NCBI RefSeq assembly: GCF_000208865.1
Contig: NC_018390.1
Location: 3,366,270 to 3,430,269, forward strand
Source of the DNA: Neospora caninum Liverpool
Taxonomy: Eukaryota > Apicomplexa > Conoidasida > Eucoccidiorida > Sarcocystidae
DNA: 64,000 nucleotides
Direction: 5' to 3'
The position numbers and the translations under genes are program-made. How positions within the stretch are numbered: position 1 is the stretch's first letter; every line of letters starts with the position of its first letter. This document shows positions 1 through 11,368 of this stretch, one piece after another. The notes under the pieces are model-generated. The model was given only the letters and a program-made list of their open reading frames with translations. It searched no databases and was not told the DNA's origin.

Positions 1-1284
1 TCCCAGCATAAAATGTGCATGCATTTCACGTTGCCGATGCGAGTCCCGGGAAACGCGTGACATGTAGTTCTGTTATGCTTGTTGGTGCACCGATATGCCT
101 GCTGGGCGGTTGTCTTCGCATGCACGTGATTTCCTGCGCGTTCTTTCCTTTTGATGCGTACAGAGCAAAGTTCATTTCATGTTCACCATGCTCTTTCTCG
201 GCCAGGTCTTTGTCTCCAGCAACGCCGGTTTGCTTCTCGGTGAGGATGCCTTTCGCTGGTTGACGAGAAAGTAGACGTCCCCATTGCATGCAGCGAGAAC
301 TGAGTCTCATCGGTAATCGGGAGTTCGTAGACAGGCGCCCGTCTCGTTTTGCAACAAGCGGAGACACCTGCAGAAGCAGCCGCGCACAGGTCGCGTCTTT
401 TGGCAAAAGAAAAATTCACATTCCGCGTCTCATCTGCATTTCTCTATTTCTTCTCTCGAATGCGTGTCAAGGTTCGAGAACGCAAGCGATTCTATTGCTT
501 TTTTGTCGTAGATCTGTTATCGCTTTACAAGTAGAAACGTTACGTTAGAAATGCGGAGTTCATTTAGGTAGCAGACGCACGAAACGCTCAAGCGAGTGTC
601 GACTTTACGTGAACTAGCCCGTCTCTGTAAGCATACACGAATGCATATATCTATCTTTATAGCCGTATCTGTCTATATCCATATATACATATATATAGAT
701 GTACATATAGAGATGTATATATGACACATGCACATGGATGCATGGATACATTCGCATTGAATGGCATGTTGCGTCTCTTGAGGGTCCAACACAGAGGAGC
801 AGAGCTCGATGTTTTGTTTTCAGGCGTGATCACCAAGCAGTCGTTGCTGCAAGCAGACGAAGAAGCGACTTCTCCGCCTGTGGGGCGCGGAGGAGGGCGG
901 ACAAGCCAGGGAAATGCTGTCTGGGAAACGTTTCATCTTTTCTCCCTCCTCAAGAGAGAAATCCGCCGCCTCTGCAAGCCGCGAACAACCGGGCTGCATG
1001 CACGACAGGAGGCGCCTGTTCGAATTTACGGGAGAGCGCGTGGCTGACGCGCGCGCCGCGAAGCGAGAGAGAAAAGGTGAGGAGGAATGGAGTGAAGGCC
1101 CGAAACCGATGACGTGTGGCGAGGACAGAGAGAGAGGGAGAGAAAAAGCGAGAAAAGGACCAGGAGGAAGAACACGAAAAACAGAACGCGAGGGGACATA
1201 AAGAGCCAGCAGACCACAGACAGCAAACAAGACGACCCAGGTGGTGCTCGTCTTTGGAGCTGACTGTCTGCGTGCAATGCCTCA

Positions 1285-1372
1285 ACCAATGCATGCAATG
1301 TGTGCCTCAATCCCGTGCATGCAATCTGCCTGGAACCCATGCTTGCAAATTGCCTAGACCCAGTGCCTGCAC
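1285..1372. repeat. Degenerate ~30-bp repeat with TGCATGCA cores
   Basis: Three to four imperfect copies of a unit combining a 'tgcct' block, an 'aaccca/atccc' block and a 'gcatgcaa' core follow each other here. Two copies carry the exact palindrome TGCATGCA and later copies have decayed (for example 'catgcttgcaa'). This is seen directly. Any regulatory role is unknown. Confidence 0.5.
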
Positions 1373-1660
1373 AGCGTGATATCTGCCTGTAGCCTGTGCG
1401 AGAGAACGGAACCTGCTCTACAAAAGCGTTGTACGGTCGTTTTTCCGAGTTTCGTCCTTGGTCCCGGCATCAGTCGTGGATGCGCGCGACGCGTGGGACT
1501 GTGCTATCTCGTAAAGTATCACAACTTGAAGGCGAGTGTTTCTTGTTTTGCGCTGCTGCATAGAAGATGTGACGACCGCGCATCGTCTACGAGTACTGGA
1601 AGCCGACGAGGCCATGGTTAACCGTTTTGGGCACGCCATTAGAAGACGCCAAGCGCGACG

Positions 1661-1842
1661 CGCCTTCGCTCCCAGGCAAAAGAGAGACATGTTACAGGAT
1701 TCGTGTGACACAACAAACTGACGTGCGCTCCATACAAAGGGACACTTTCTCCGCCTTCGCTCGGAGGCAAAAAAGAGACATGATACATGTTTCGTGTGAC
1801 ACGACAGGCTGACGTGCGCGCCATGCAAAGCGACGCTTTCTC
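1661..1842. repeat. 91-bp imperfect tandem duplication
   Basis: Two adjacent copies begin with 'cgccttcgctc' at 1661 and 1752. They share the order: AGGCAAAA-AGAGACATG, then TTCGTGTGACAC, then TGACGTGCGC-CCAT, ending in a 'CTTTCT' block. They differ at scattered positions, so the duplication is not recent. No coding frame explains it. Confidence 0.75.
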
Positions 1843-2209
1843 TTGGATGGGTCAAACGAAACGCCTTCGGGCTTCCGGGGAAACTGAGAAGAGAGCGGGA
1901 ACTCTCGCAGTCCCAGCCGCTCGCGCCCCGAAGCCCCGCATGCTCTCTCTCGACATCAGGCTCCGCCAGGTTCTGAGCCAGAGCCGAGAAGCGGCAAAAA
2001 TGCGGAGCGCGAAAGAACGCTCCGTGGCCGTTCCAAACAAGTCGGAGAGCGCACGCAGACCCCACCGACAGAAACGGGCGAAGACGCCCACGCCTCAGCA
2101 GTCGCGCGTGCGTTCCGGAACCAAGCGCGAAGTGCGGAGAGAGGCAGTCACCTGGAAACCGGAAGTCCCCTGCGCGAACCCGGGGCGCCAGAGAAGTTCA
2201 GGACACCCA

Positions 2210-2717
2210 TCAGCAGACGCCAAGTTCGAGCCCAAGTTCTTCTTGCATGCTGTCCAAACCCACGAAGCAGCTCTCGCTCACAATGCGATCCGGATCCTTG
2301 CTGTAGAGTTGCCTGAGATAAGAAAAGAAACGGAATGGGAGGCTCATGCGCCATCAACCCGCGACCACCCCTCATCCGGGAGAAGGCCTGTTTTCCCGAG
2401 ATAAACCGTCGAAACTTTGGAAGTGCCGCATAAAACGCTTCGTGCTGCAGAGAAACTCCCACCAGTTCTCTCCACGTCTCTCTTCCCACATCGACTCCCC
2501 GCACTACTATACACATACACTGCTATGTCTAAAGGCGTCGCCACGTCTTTCATACATCTCCCCACGCACACCGACAAAAATCGATGCCGAAGCCTCTATG
2601 TAAACAAAGTGACGCACATACACATGCCAGTACAAGCAAATACCCTTTTCTATACATAAATATAAACATCTCCCTGCTCCTCCCCATATATGGATACATA
2701 TACGTCTCTCTACATCT

Positions 2718-2759
<42 letters not shown>

Positions 2760-5700
2760 GAGGATGTACATGTATAGGTCAGACCGAGGTAAGAGTGTGT
2801 GCGAGAGATTCTTACAGCAAGCGAATGATTGTGTCCTGGATACTCGCGTCGCCTTCTTCCCCCTTTGCTTCCGAAGCGCCGGGAGAGGCGCCTAGAGAGC
2901 CGAGAGCGAGCGCCGCTTCGTGTCGGGCCATGGGGTGTTCTTTTGCGTCTTTGAGGCATTGCGCGAGAGCGTCAAAGGCGGCGCGCGCTGCACTGCTTTC
3001 GTCGTGTTTCACGCGCAAGTGCTCCTTCAGGAAGTCCGGAATGACTCTGTAGCGTGGGGGCGCCTTGTTTGTCTTCTCGGACGGCTCAGCACCCGCGGGC
3101 AATGTGTCCTGCTCAGCCTCGCTCCGCTGCTTCTCTGCCTCACACGCCGACGCGTCGCATGCAGACGACGGGATGCGCAGCTGGCCGAGAACGAAGGCGA
3201 TTTCGTGCCGAAGAAGCGCCGACGAGGCATCGCGAGAAAGCACCAGAGCCAGCATGGCAGTCGCAGTCGGCGAGTTGAGGTTGCGCAGTGTGATCAGCGC
3301 TCGGTAGCTGCAGGAAGAAATCGACGGTCGCACTGGAAGGGCAAGATGCACGACGAATCGCGAGATGACGCTGCGCCTAGAGAACCGTGCAGACCGACGT
3401 TCCCTGCCCGGATGCAAACTCACGGCCGAGAAAGCGATACAGATACTTCGAGCGAACCAAGCAAACGCCGTTCACTGCTTCCAGCTTTCGTAAAAAAAAC
3501 GCGTCGACAGCCACACACACACACACGCACAAGCGAGACACAGACCTGCCGAGATAGGCACGTCTCGGAATGAACGCGCATGCGAAAAACACAACACGGC
3601 CGTCTCGCATGCGGACAGATCTACACTCTGAGAGACCCCAACCAGAAATACATAAAAAAATTTATGTAAAGATGTATATATATAAATATGTGTATATATC
3701 TGCGTGGAAATGTGTACGTGGATGCGTTTACAGTGCTATTAGTTCGAGCAGCTCCAGTGCCGTCCGAGAATTGGTAATGCATTGATCTAACTACCGTACA
3801 AGCACTCAGCTAGTTATTAACAGCCACTTCCGACCCCAAAACCATAGGCGAGGAGCATGCAGCAGGCGTGAAATCACGAAACACCGCGCGAACAGCGACG
3901 CTCACAGTAGAAACACCAGATGTTTTGAGAGGCTGAGAAGATTAGGGCAACAGCGTCTCCCTGCTGTCCCTTTCTTTCGCTCCGCGGACGGCGAGACTTG
4001 CCTACCGGCTCCAGAGTTTTTCCTCGTCGTTCAACAGCTGCGCAGTCAACCACGGGAGATCCTCCTCAGTGCAGTTCGGGTAAGGCTCCGACGGGTCAAT
4101 GGTGTTGAACTGCCGATCGCGGTACGCGTTCTCCTCGCGAATCCACCAAAGATCCTCGTCGTTTTTCGCTTGAACCGCGCCTTCTTCGCCGGCTGCCGGG
4201 ACGTCTGCGGGCGAAGAGGCGCTTGTCGCCGCGCGACTCGGAGTCAGCGGCGCGGGAGACGTCCCCTCCGCTGCGTGCTTCTCCTCGATCTTCGTCAGCA
4301 GAGAGTGCACAGACAACTCACACGTCTGCCGCACTGTGAGAGGCACTGACTCATCGGCCGCAACCTCCTGCAGCTGAAAACAAAGCGCGCAGTGTCTCGA
4401 GCGCCCTGTCAAACACGAGCTAGGAGACCCAGAAGAACGGAGACAGAGGAACAGGAAGAACTGGAGGGAACAAGGAACCGAGAGAGAACAAGGAACCGAG
4501 AGAGAACAAGGAACCGAGAGAGACCAAGGAACAGAGAGAGACCAAGGAACAGAGAGAGACCAAGGAACAGAGATAACACGGGACGAGAGAGAACAAGGAA
4601 CAAGGGACGTGTGACGGACGGACGGAACGAAAGAAAAGACAGAAGGATCGCCAGCGGAGCGTGCCGGAACCGCATCGACACGAGAACCGCCAGGAGCCGT
4701 GAGCGGAAAGAAACGAACGTGGATTCTAATGCCGCAGGCTTGTGGAATCGAAGCAACAACGGCTTTTTCAGCGAACGCAACTTGCGTGGAATCAGTCACG
4801 GAGACGAATGGAAGAGGAACAAGATGGCCGGCCAGAAAGCAACTTACAACGGGGAGCGAAGTCTCGTACCCGAGGGCACTCAGCGCCTCTGCAGCCTGAA
4901 GCGAAAACAAAATAGAAACTCTACCACCTACGTATGTGGAAACACATCTCTACATATCTCTATCTCTCTCCATCTACATATTCTTATCTGTACATATATA
5001 TGTATATATACATGCATATCGATGTATGCATGTCTATACTTACCTACCTGTACGTACCTCTACAGGTCTTTTTATCTGTATATATATATATATATATATA
5101 TATTATCCGTGTGACTCTGTATCCTTCTCTACCTATGAGACATATTTGTGAATCTACGCGCATCTGCGTATGTCAACATACACGTAGCTGTAGTGCTGTA
5201 TTTGCGAAGAAACGGTCACGGAATCGGTCGAGCAGCGGAAACTGGTAGCAGCTGCGAGGACGCCAAATGCACACTTCGTCGGTGTGGATGAACAGGCGAC
5301 TTACCTCGTGGCGAACCATTTCGTGTTCGCTCGTATCTTTCAAGATTTTCAACAGCGGCTCGCCGGCGTCTTGGCAACCCAGCTGGCCGAGCACGTACGT
5401 GGCCTCGTGTCTGTACACCGCAGCACGGCGCGACAGAAGTGACGGGAAGGCGACGAAAAGAAGAAGCGCCTGCACTTTCGGCGAACACGCCGACCCAGAC
5501 GAAAACGGGAATCCGAGGTCTCGCAAAAGTGCACACGTCTTCGCATTCCCACGACCCACCATGCGCGAATGTGCACAAACGTACAGACACAACCCACTCC
5601 TACTCATCTCTAAAGCTATATATATATATACAAAGAGGTCAGGTCTCTTCTCCATTCTCATAGAGGCAGAGATGAATGCACAACATAGATATATATATTA

Positions 5701-6138
5701 TATATATGCATAGGCATGCTTAAGCATACGCGAACATATATATGCACATATGTACCTGCATGTGCGCATACATGCATACACATACATACATATCTACACA
5801 GCTATATATATATATATATGTAAGGTTTATGTATGGATGGTTGTATACAGCTTTCCATGGGACTGCGGGAGGCGTGTGCGTACTCACCTGAAGAGGACGG
5901 AGCCTTGGTCGTGGTTGAGAGACTCGAGAAGCAAGTTCATCGCTCGAGATCCTCCGTGCTTCTTGATCGCGAACACATTGGCCATTTTCTTGACGATGCT
6001 TGTTTCTGGATTGCACATGGCCGCCTCCAGTTCGGCTAGCGACGGGAGATTGAAAGGGTTGTTGTCGCACGCGTCCTCTTCCGCTGCACAGACTGCCGGG
6101 GCAGCCGCCGGGGCGGTTGACTCGCCGACCTTTTCCAT
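2210..6138 (-). CDS. DOHH: Deoxyhypusine hydroxylase (DOHH), 6 exons
   Basis: This enzyme hydroxylates deoxyhypusine on eIF5A to hypusine, using a di-iron centre held by HEAT-like (E-Z type) repeats in the cytosol. Exons on the minus strand are 6138-5888, 5410-5305, 4895-4848, 4373-4006, 3307-2816 and 2312-2210. All junctions are GT-AG, phases match, and the product is 455 aa. The four His-Glu iron-binding motifs of the family are all visible: RHEATYVLGQL (HE 85-86), MVRHE (118-119), LLRHEIAFVLGQL (292-293) and MARHEA (387-388). The two pseudo-symmetric halves are joined by an Ala/Ser/Glu-rich linker (about 160-235). A further low-complexity insert lies between HE3 and HE4, which makes the protein longer than human DOHH (about 300 aa). 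The start is the first ATG of exon 1. The last exon matches the family C-terminal helix (PDRIVSESC). Confidence 0.93.
2720..2758. repeat. (AT)n microsatellite in last DOHH intron
   Basis: About 39 bases of uninterrupted AT dinucleotides lie in the intron between exon 5 and exon 6 of the DOHH gene. Similar AT tracts recur in most introns and spacers of the window. Confidence 0.9.
4469..4573. repeat. 18-bp minisatellite in DOHH intron 3
   Basis: About six copies of an 18-bp unit resembling AGAGAGAACAAGGAACCG occur in tandem, with the last copies shifted to a 'GACCAAGGAACAGA' variant. The array lies wholly inside the intron between exons 3 and 4 (4374-4847). Because 18 is a multiple of 3 it gives a false repetitive reading frame on both strands. 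Confidence 0.85.
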
Positions 6139-6938
6139 TTTGTGTTTTCTCTTTGCAGTTTCTCGCGGTTGCGATTTCTCGCTCTCTCGGATAACTCTCG
6201 CCGAGTGTCGAGGGCTGCGAAGGCGCGGTCAGGACGGGAGAGTTCTTCTGCGGATTCTCTCCGAGGGGTTTTCAGTGGAAAGCGTTTCGGGACTGGTCAA
6301 GAATCCTCACGCGTTGGGCGGGCGCATCTCAAATGAGAGCTGTGGGAGACACCGCGAGTACGCTTGAGAGAGCGGAAAAAGGTGTCTCGCGATCGCCGGC
6401 GCAGGCAGAGTAGACGCTTTGTTTCCGGAAACGCGCACGTTTCGTCTTAAAAAACCGCTTCCTTTTCTTCTGGTCTTTTTAAGGGCTTCTCGCCCGTCGC
6501 GGAAAGCTGGCCTCGCTTCCAACTTTCGCGCGCGCTTCGCGCGGAACGGAGGACCGAGCAGCGAAACTTTGCGTCGCCAGCGGAGAGCGGGCGACGAGTC
6601 TGCATCAGTGTCTCTGGAAAACCTGGTGAGAGAGTCGGACGAGCAGACGCGCGCGAGAAGAAAGAGAAGACAAACCGGCGGGCGCCCCGGGGTGTCGCTA
6701 CACTGCAACTGCTCTTTTATCGTTTTCACACACACACACATACCTTGGGTTTCGCTTTTTTCCTTCTTTCTCAGAACAGTAAACTGCTCTTCCGCCGCCG
6801 CGAACCCTCGGGCTCTCTCGGGGTTCCCCCTGATCCTCTCCTGTTCTGGGCGGAAAACCCTCCCCCGCGGGGTTCGGGTCTCGCCTCTCTCGTTTTGTGT
6901 GAAGGCGTCTTTCCTCTCTTTTTCCAGGCCAACACGCG
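6139..6938. promoter_or_regulatory. Divergent 800-bp promoter region
   Basis: This is the only space between the start codon of the minus-strand DOHH gene and that of the plus-strand helical-repeat gene, so it must hold both 5' UTRs and at least one promoter. It is GC-rich, with a (CA)n run near 6727-6741 and pyrimidine-rich runs close to the plus-strand start. No TATA box or named transcription-factor site was identified with confidence. Confidence 0.6.
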
Positions 6939-8669
6939 ATGAATCCGTCTTCTCTCCACAGCTTCTCCCAGCCAGTGAGGCGACGGGGGGGACCGGCCTG
7001 TGCCCGCACCCTGCTCTCTCCGCGAACGTCTGTCCCTCTCCTCCTCTTAGGCGAACGAAATCCAGAGACACGTCTCCTGCCTCTTTCCTCTTGTCCTCCG
7101 TCGCCTTCCGAGTGTTCAGCGGCTCTTTCTGCTCCAACGGATTCCCACACACGCAGCCCTCTCCTCGTCTCACCTAACCCAACCCCCGTCTCTTCGCCGC
7201 TTGCCTCCTCTCTCTCCTCTCTCTCCTCTTCTAGCTCCTCTTCTGTGCCGTCGTGCTGCCTGCTGCATGGTCCTTCTCGCCCTTCTCTTCTTGCTGGTTC
7301 GCTCGCGGGGTCGCGTCTCTCTGCTGCAGTTCCCAGTTCCCTTTCTTCTACCCAAGAAGCGCGGAGAACTGGAGGAAGCGAGCGAGCCTTCTCCACCAGC
7401 GCCGCCTCGTGCGACGACAAAGTCGGCTTCTCCACGAGGGCGCGTAACGTTTCGCTGCTGAGGAGCCTGCGTGCGCCTCGCCTTTTCTCGTCTACGCCAA
7501 GCGCGCCCCGAGCCTCTGTGCGGGAGAGAAGGGAAGACAAAGGCAGCCGACGCGGCTCGGCCCCAACAATCTCCTTCGCGCCGGCTTGGTGTTCTCCGTC
7601 GTCGCTCGTCTTGACCGCACTGTCGCCGTCCCCTCAGCCGCCTTCCTCACCCCTCTCTTCCGGTCTCCCATCCTTCCTCTTCTGTTCGTCTCTTCGTCAC
7701 TCTTCTTCCCTTTCTTCTCCCTCGTCTTCTCCTTCTCCTGCCTCTTCTTCTCCCTCTCCTGCTCTTTCTCCTTGTCCCTCTTCTTCTTCTCCCTCTTCTT
7801 CTTCTCCCTCTTCTTCTCCTCCTCCCTCTTCCTTTCCGCATTATTCTCCTGCGCACTTCAAGCGTCAGTCGCCTCGTCAGTTGCAGCAGCTGGCGACGAA
7901 TCTTGCAGCTCGGGGGTGCTGCGACGTCGTCATCTGGAGTTCGATCATCCAGCGCGCGATTGAAATCAACCGGTCTGGCGGGTCGGCGGAGGACGGGGGC
8001 CGCGCGGTCCCGCCCTTCCGCTTCTTCGAGGCTCTCAGCTTCTTGCACTGCGTCTGCGCGCTGAGCCTGACAGACCGCGAGCTCTTTCTCTCCTTCGTAC
8101 CGTGTTTCCTGCGGTCTACGTCTTCCCTGGAGCCCAGACACCTTGCCCAGATCCTCACGGTGTACGAGGCAGCAGGTGTACGTCCACGCGGACTGTACGT
8201 CGCCGTCTTCAACCGCGTACTCAAGCTCGCCCCTTCCTTCTACTCTCACGAATTCGCGGATCTACTCTGCTGCCTGGCGCGCCTGAAAATCGCGAATCCC
8301 TCCTTCCTCGCCGCATTCTCGCAAACCCTCGTCTCGCGTCTCCCAGAAATCTCCTTCCCGGACGCATGCAGATGCGTCGGCGCTCTCCGCAGCCTCGGCG
8401 TTGCTCAAGAAAGTCTCTTCGACCTTTTTGATGAACGTCAAAAAAAAGAACTCGAACTCCTCCCCACGCAACTCCTCCTCGAAGACTTCCAAAAGGTCCA
8501 TACACACACTCTGAACCACGCCCGTTCCCTCGCAAACACGTTTCTGACCTATCGATATGTATAAGCACCTACATATATATATATATATAAATGTGAACAG
8601 TTCTTGTCTGTATCAAAAATGTGGAATTCTCTTTAGCTGTCTACGTATGTATATATCTGTATGTATCTG

Positions 8670-8720
<51 letters not shown>

Positions 8721-8792
8721 ACAGTTCTTGTCTGTATCAAAAATGTGGAATTCTCTTTAGCTGTCTACGTATGTATATATCTGTATGTATCT

Positions 8793-8837
<45 letters not shown>

Positions 8838-10034
8838 TATGTATATCCATGAGTTGTTTGCATCTACTTACCTGCCTTCATGTAAAACTCAGACGTTTAC
8901 GCGCACGTATCTCCTCGTGTGTGGAAATCTATTTTGTGCGTGACCGTCGCTTTGCGACTTACTTGTGGGCCACGTGTAGGTCCACGCGTGCTGCGTCGAG
9001 GCTGCAGATTTGTGAGGTTTCTTTCGGATCTCAGGTTCTCAGCCTCGAGTTCAGCTGGCAGGCGTACGAGAATATGATTCAGGAAGAATTTATTAAGGTA
9101 AGCTTCAGGGAAATTGCAGAAAGGACGAGTCAGGAAAGCGTGTCACTCGAACGGCGAAGAGAGGATACTGTCCAAACGCAAAGACAAAAGCCCAGGACAC
9201 GTCAGAGGAAACAGATCGAAACGAGAAACAAACACCGAAACAAGCAAAGACATGTAGGTAGGTAGGTATCTAGGTATAGTTATATAGATGTATATTTTTA
9301 TGTAGTCATATGTATACATATATGTATACGTATGTGAATGTCTATTCATGTATGTATGTATATATATATATATATATATATGTAATCGGCGTTTGCGTGG
9401 CGTGGGCGTTGTGTGTTTGCAGAGGACGGAGGCGATGCTCGATGATAAAGATGTGGATGAACTGGCTGATCCTTTTGCATGTTTAAATTTTATGAAGACG
9501 CGGAACCTCGTCTCGGATGTAAGTCTCGTTCCACGTCGAGGCTTGTGTACCTTTGTCTCTGATGGATTCATGCACACTTTTTCTGAGTTTCCTCGTTCTG
9601 CGTTTTCTCTCTTCTCGCGTTCTCTCCACCTGGTGTCTCGCGTTCTCTCCACCTGGTTTCTCGCGTTCTCTCCACCTGTTTCTCGCGTTCTCTCCACCTG
9701 ATTTCTCGCGTTTTTCGCCTCCGCTCCGCGCCTGTTTCCAAAAAAACACCGCCTTTGCAAGGTCCGCGCGTATCCTTGCGTGGCATCTCTTTCAGAAATT
9801 TCTCCTCGCCCTCAGCAAGTGGTGCCGAGCAGCGGTCAACCGACCTGCGACACGGTGAGCATCAAACGCGTCGGGCCTTCCTCAACTCCTGAAAAGGCGC
9901 TTCACAGGAATGCGTTCCCATCCTCAAAAGGCAGCTCTTTCATGTTCACCGATACACACAGATAGGTATCGATAGGCATACAAAGACATAAATCTGCGTA
10001 TACAGAGGCGTAGACATAGATATGTACGCATACT

Positions 10035-10066
<32 letters not shown>

Positions 10067-11368
10067 TATATACATATACATGGAGTTGTATGAAATGCAC
10101 TTCCATCTTTGCATATTAATGTTTCCTGGGAACGCGCCAGCGAGTGGGAAGGTCAGAGTTTAACTAACAGACTGTGGGAGTTTCTGGGCACCTGAACTTT
10201 GCTATTGCAGATCGTACAAACGCCCTTTAGCTCATCAACTCGTCCAGCTTCACGACCTCATGAGGTAAGACACTCTCCAGGTTTCCTGCTTCCTAATGCA
10301 ACGCGCCTCGCTGCTGCATGCAAATGAATATATGTAGATGTAGATGTATCGTGAAAGCGATATATGCATGCATGCAAATATATGCACGTCTGTGTCTTTG
10401 GTCCTGTGAGTAGAAGCGTGGGCGCACGTAGCGCTCGTTCTCGGATCTTGGAGCCAGCGATGTGAAACGGAGGAAAGGAAGGCGAGACTGGAGAGAGGGT
10501 GAACGAGGGCGAAGAATAAGGAGCAAACAGCGATCGTGGTAGACCACCGGGAAGCGCGCGAAAGAAAGGAGATGTTGCCTGTCAAGGGACGCCTGGCTTC
10601 TCTCCTTTGTGCGCTTTTCAGGGAAAGAAATCTGGAGCAAAACAAAGCACTCGAACAGGCTGTGCTGCGATTTGTCGCTGATGACGGTAAGACGTCGATG
10701 TTCCCTCTGCGAGTCTCCGGTTTCTCAGCGTCGAAGAAGTTCACAAACCCTTTGGTTTTCGAGAGAAACAAGGATTCGACAGCGACTTCCTAGTCCCTCT
10801 GCAGCTGCCGTCCGCTCTCGCTGCAGGTTCCTCCGCTTTCTTGCCACGGGCGCGCTCTGCCTGTGTCATGATGATTCGTGCTTTCTCTTTCCCCTTTCTC
10901 TTCTTCTCTCCTTCTCTTTCCCCGTTTCTTTTCTTTCCGTCTTCATTCGTCTTTGTCTCTTCCCTCCCTCTTCATTCCTCTCTGTCTCTTCTTTTCTCGT
11001 CTCACTCTCTTCTTTTTCTCTCTCGTTTGTTCTTGTCTTTGCCAGGGGGCTGCGTGCGTCGGCCTCGCACGGTGAAGCCGCTCTTGTATCAGCGGAATCG
11101 TCGCTACATTTCCTGTCCCGATTTGCTGCCGGACGGGGTGGAGCCCGCGGGGCCGTCTGCAGCCCTCGCGGCTCGCGATCCGTTCATGAACCAAGAGGCG
11201 CTGGTCCGTGCATGCACGCCCGAGGACGAGGCGCGTCAAAGGGTACCGTTCGGCGCACAGGCCGAGGCTGCCTACCGCCGACTGCAGAGAAACAGGAAAT
11301 TCCTTCGTTTCGTGCAGGAAGAAGCCGAACAAATGGACGGAGAACTGCGAACCTCCGGCGGATTCTAG
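6939..11368 (+). CDS. Probable mitochondrial helical-repeat protein (FASTK/heptatricopeptide type), 7 exons
   Basis: Proposed exons are 6939-8495 (or to 8558), 9035-9097, 9423-9518, 9796-9854, 10211-10264, 10622-10686 and 11046-11368, about 738 aa. Exons 2-7 join with matching phases at GT-AG sites; the exon 1 donor is uncertain. The N-terminus is Arg/Ser-rich and lacks acid residues, like a mitochondrial presequence. A Ser/Pro low-complexity stretch follows (about 205-300). Then come helical repeats starting with SPRQLQQLATNLAARG, the layout seen in FASTK-like and apicomplexan heptatricopeptide RNA-binding proteins that act on mitochondrial RNA or rRNA. The C-terminal part contains LEFSWQAYENMIQEEF and a charged helix (QLVQLHDLMRERNLEQNKALEQ). 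No C-terminal RAP domain was recognised. The fold assignment is an inference from the pattern; the function is not shown. Confidence 0.68.
8592..8840. repeat. 124-bp tandem duplication with AT tracts
   Basis: A segment beginning TGTGAACAGTTCTTGTCTG at 8592 recurs at 8716, apparently without a mismatch over about 85 bases. Each copy is followed by long AT-dinucleotide runs. It lies in the first intron of the helical-repeat gene. The near identity suggests a recent slip or unequal exchange. Confidence 0.85.
9612..9710. repeat. 21-24-bp minisatellite in intron
   Basis: Four copies of a unit resembling TCTCGCGTTCTCTCCACCTG occur in tandem between exons 3 and 4 of the helical-repeat gene. Spacer bases between copies vary from one to four. 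Confidence 0.75.
10870..11040. other. Long polypyrimidine tract before last exon
   Basis: About 170 bases of almost uninterrupted C/T (TCTCTTCTT-type) lead up to the acceptor CCAG just before 11046. It acts as an unusually long polypyrimidine tract for the last intron of the helical-repeat gene. The serine- and phenylalanine-rich reading frame across it is an artefact of composition. Confidence 0.6.

Larger units (their letters stand above)
1..2209. other. Left flank, no gene recognised
   Basis: This is the region downstream of the deoxyhypusine hydroxylase stop codon. Open frames of 60-215 codons occur on both strands, but none shows a domain, a biased composition or splice-linked continuity, and they overlap each other in several frames. 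The stretch holds an AT-rich segment near 640-722, several TGCATGCA-type palindromes (for example near 16, 283, 996, 1290 and 1315), a purine-rich tract at 1060-1200 and a 91-bp imperfect tandem duplication at 1661-1842. The right part is probably 3' UTR of the neighbouring minus-strand gene. A terminal exon of a gene lying further left cannot be excluded. Confidence 0.5.

Noticed and set aside
1418..2065. 215-codon minus-strand frame
   Set aside because: It crosses the 91-bp duplication, has no domain and lies downstream of the DOHH stop with no splice link to it.
4392..5114. Plus-strand Arg/Asn/Glu repeat protein
   Set aside because: It is produced by the 18-bp minisatellite inside a DOHH intron followed by AT-rich intron sequence.
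6307..7540. Minus-strand Arg/Glu-rich frames opposite the helical-repeat gene start
   Set aside because: They are antisense to the Ser/Pro-rich N-terminal coding region and have no domain.
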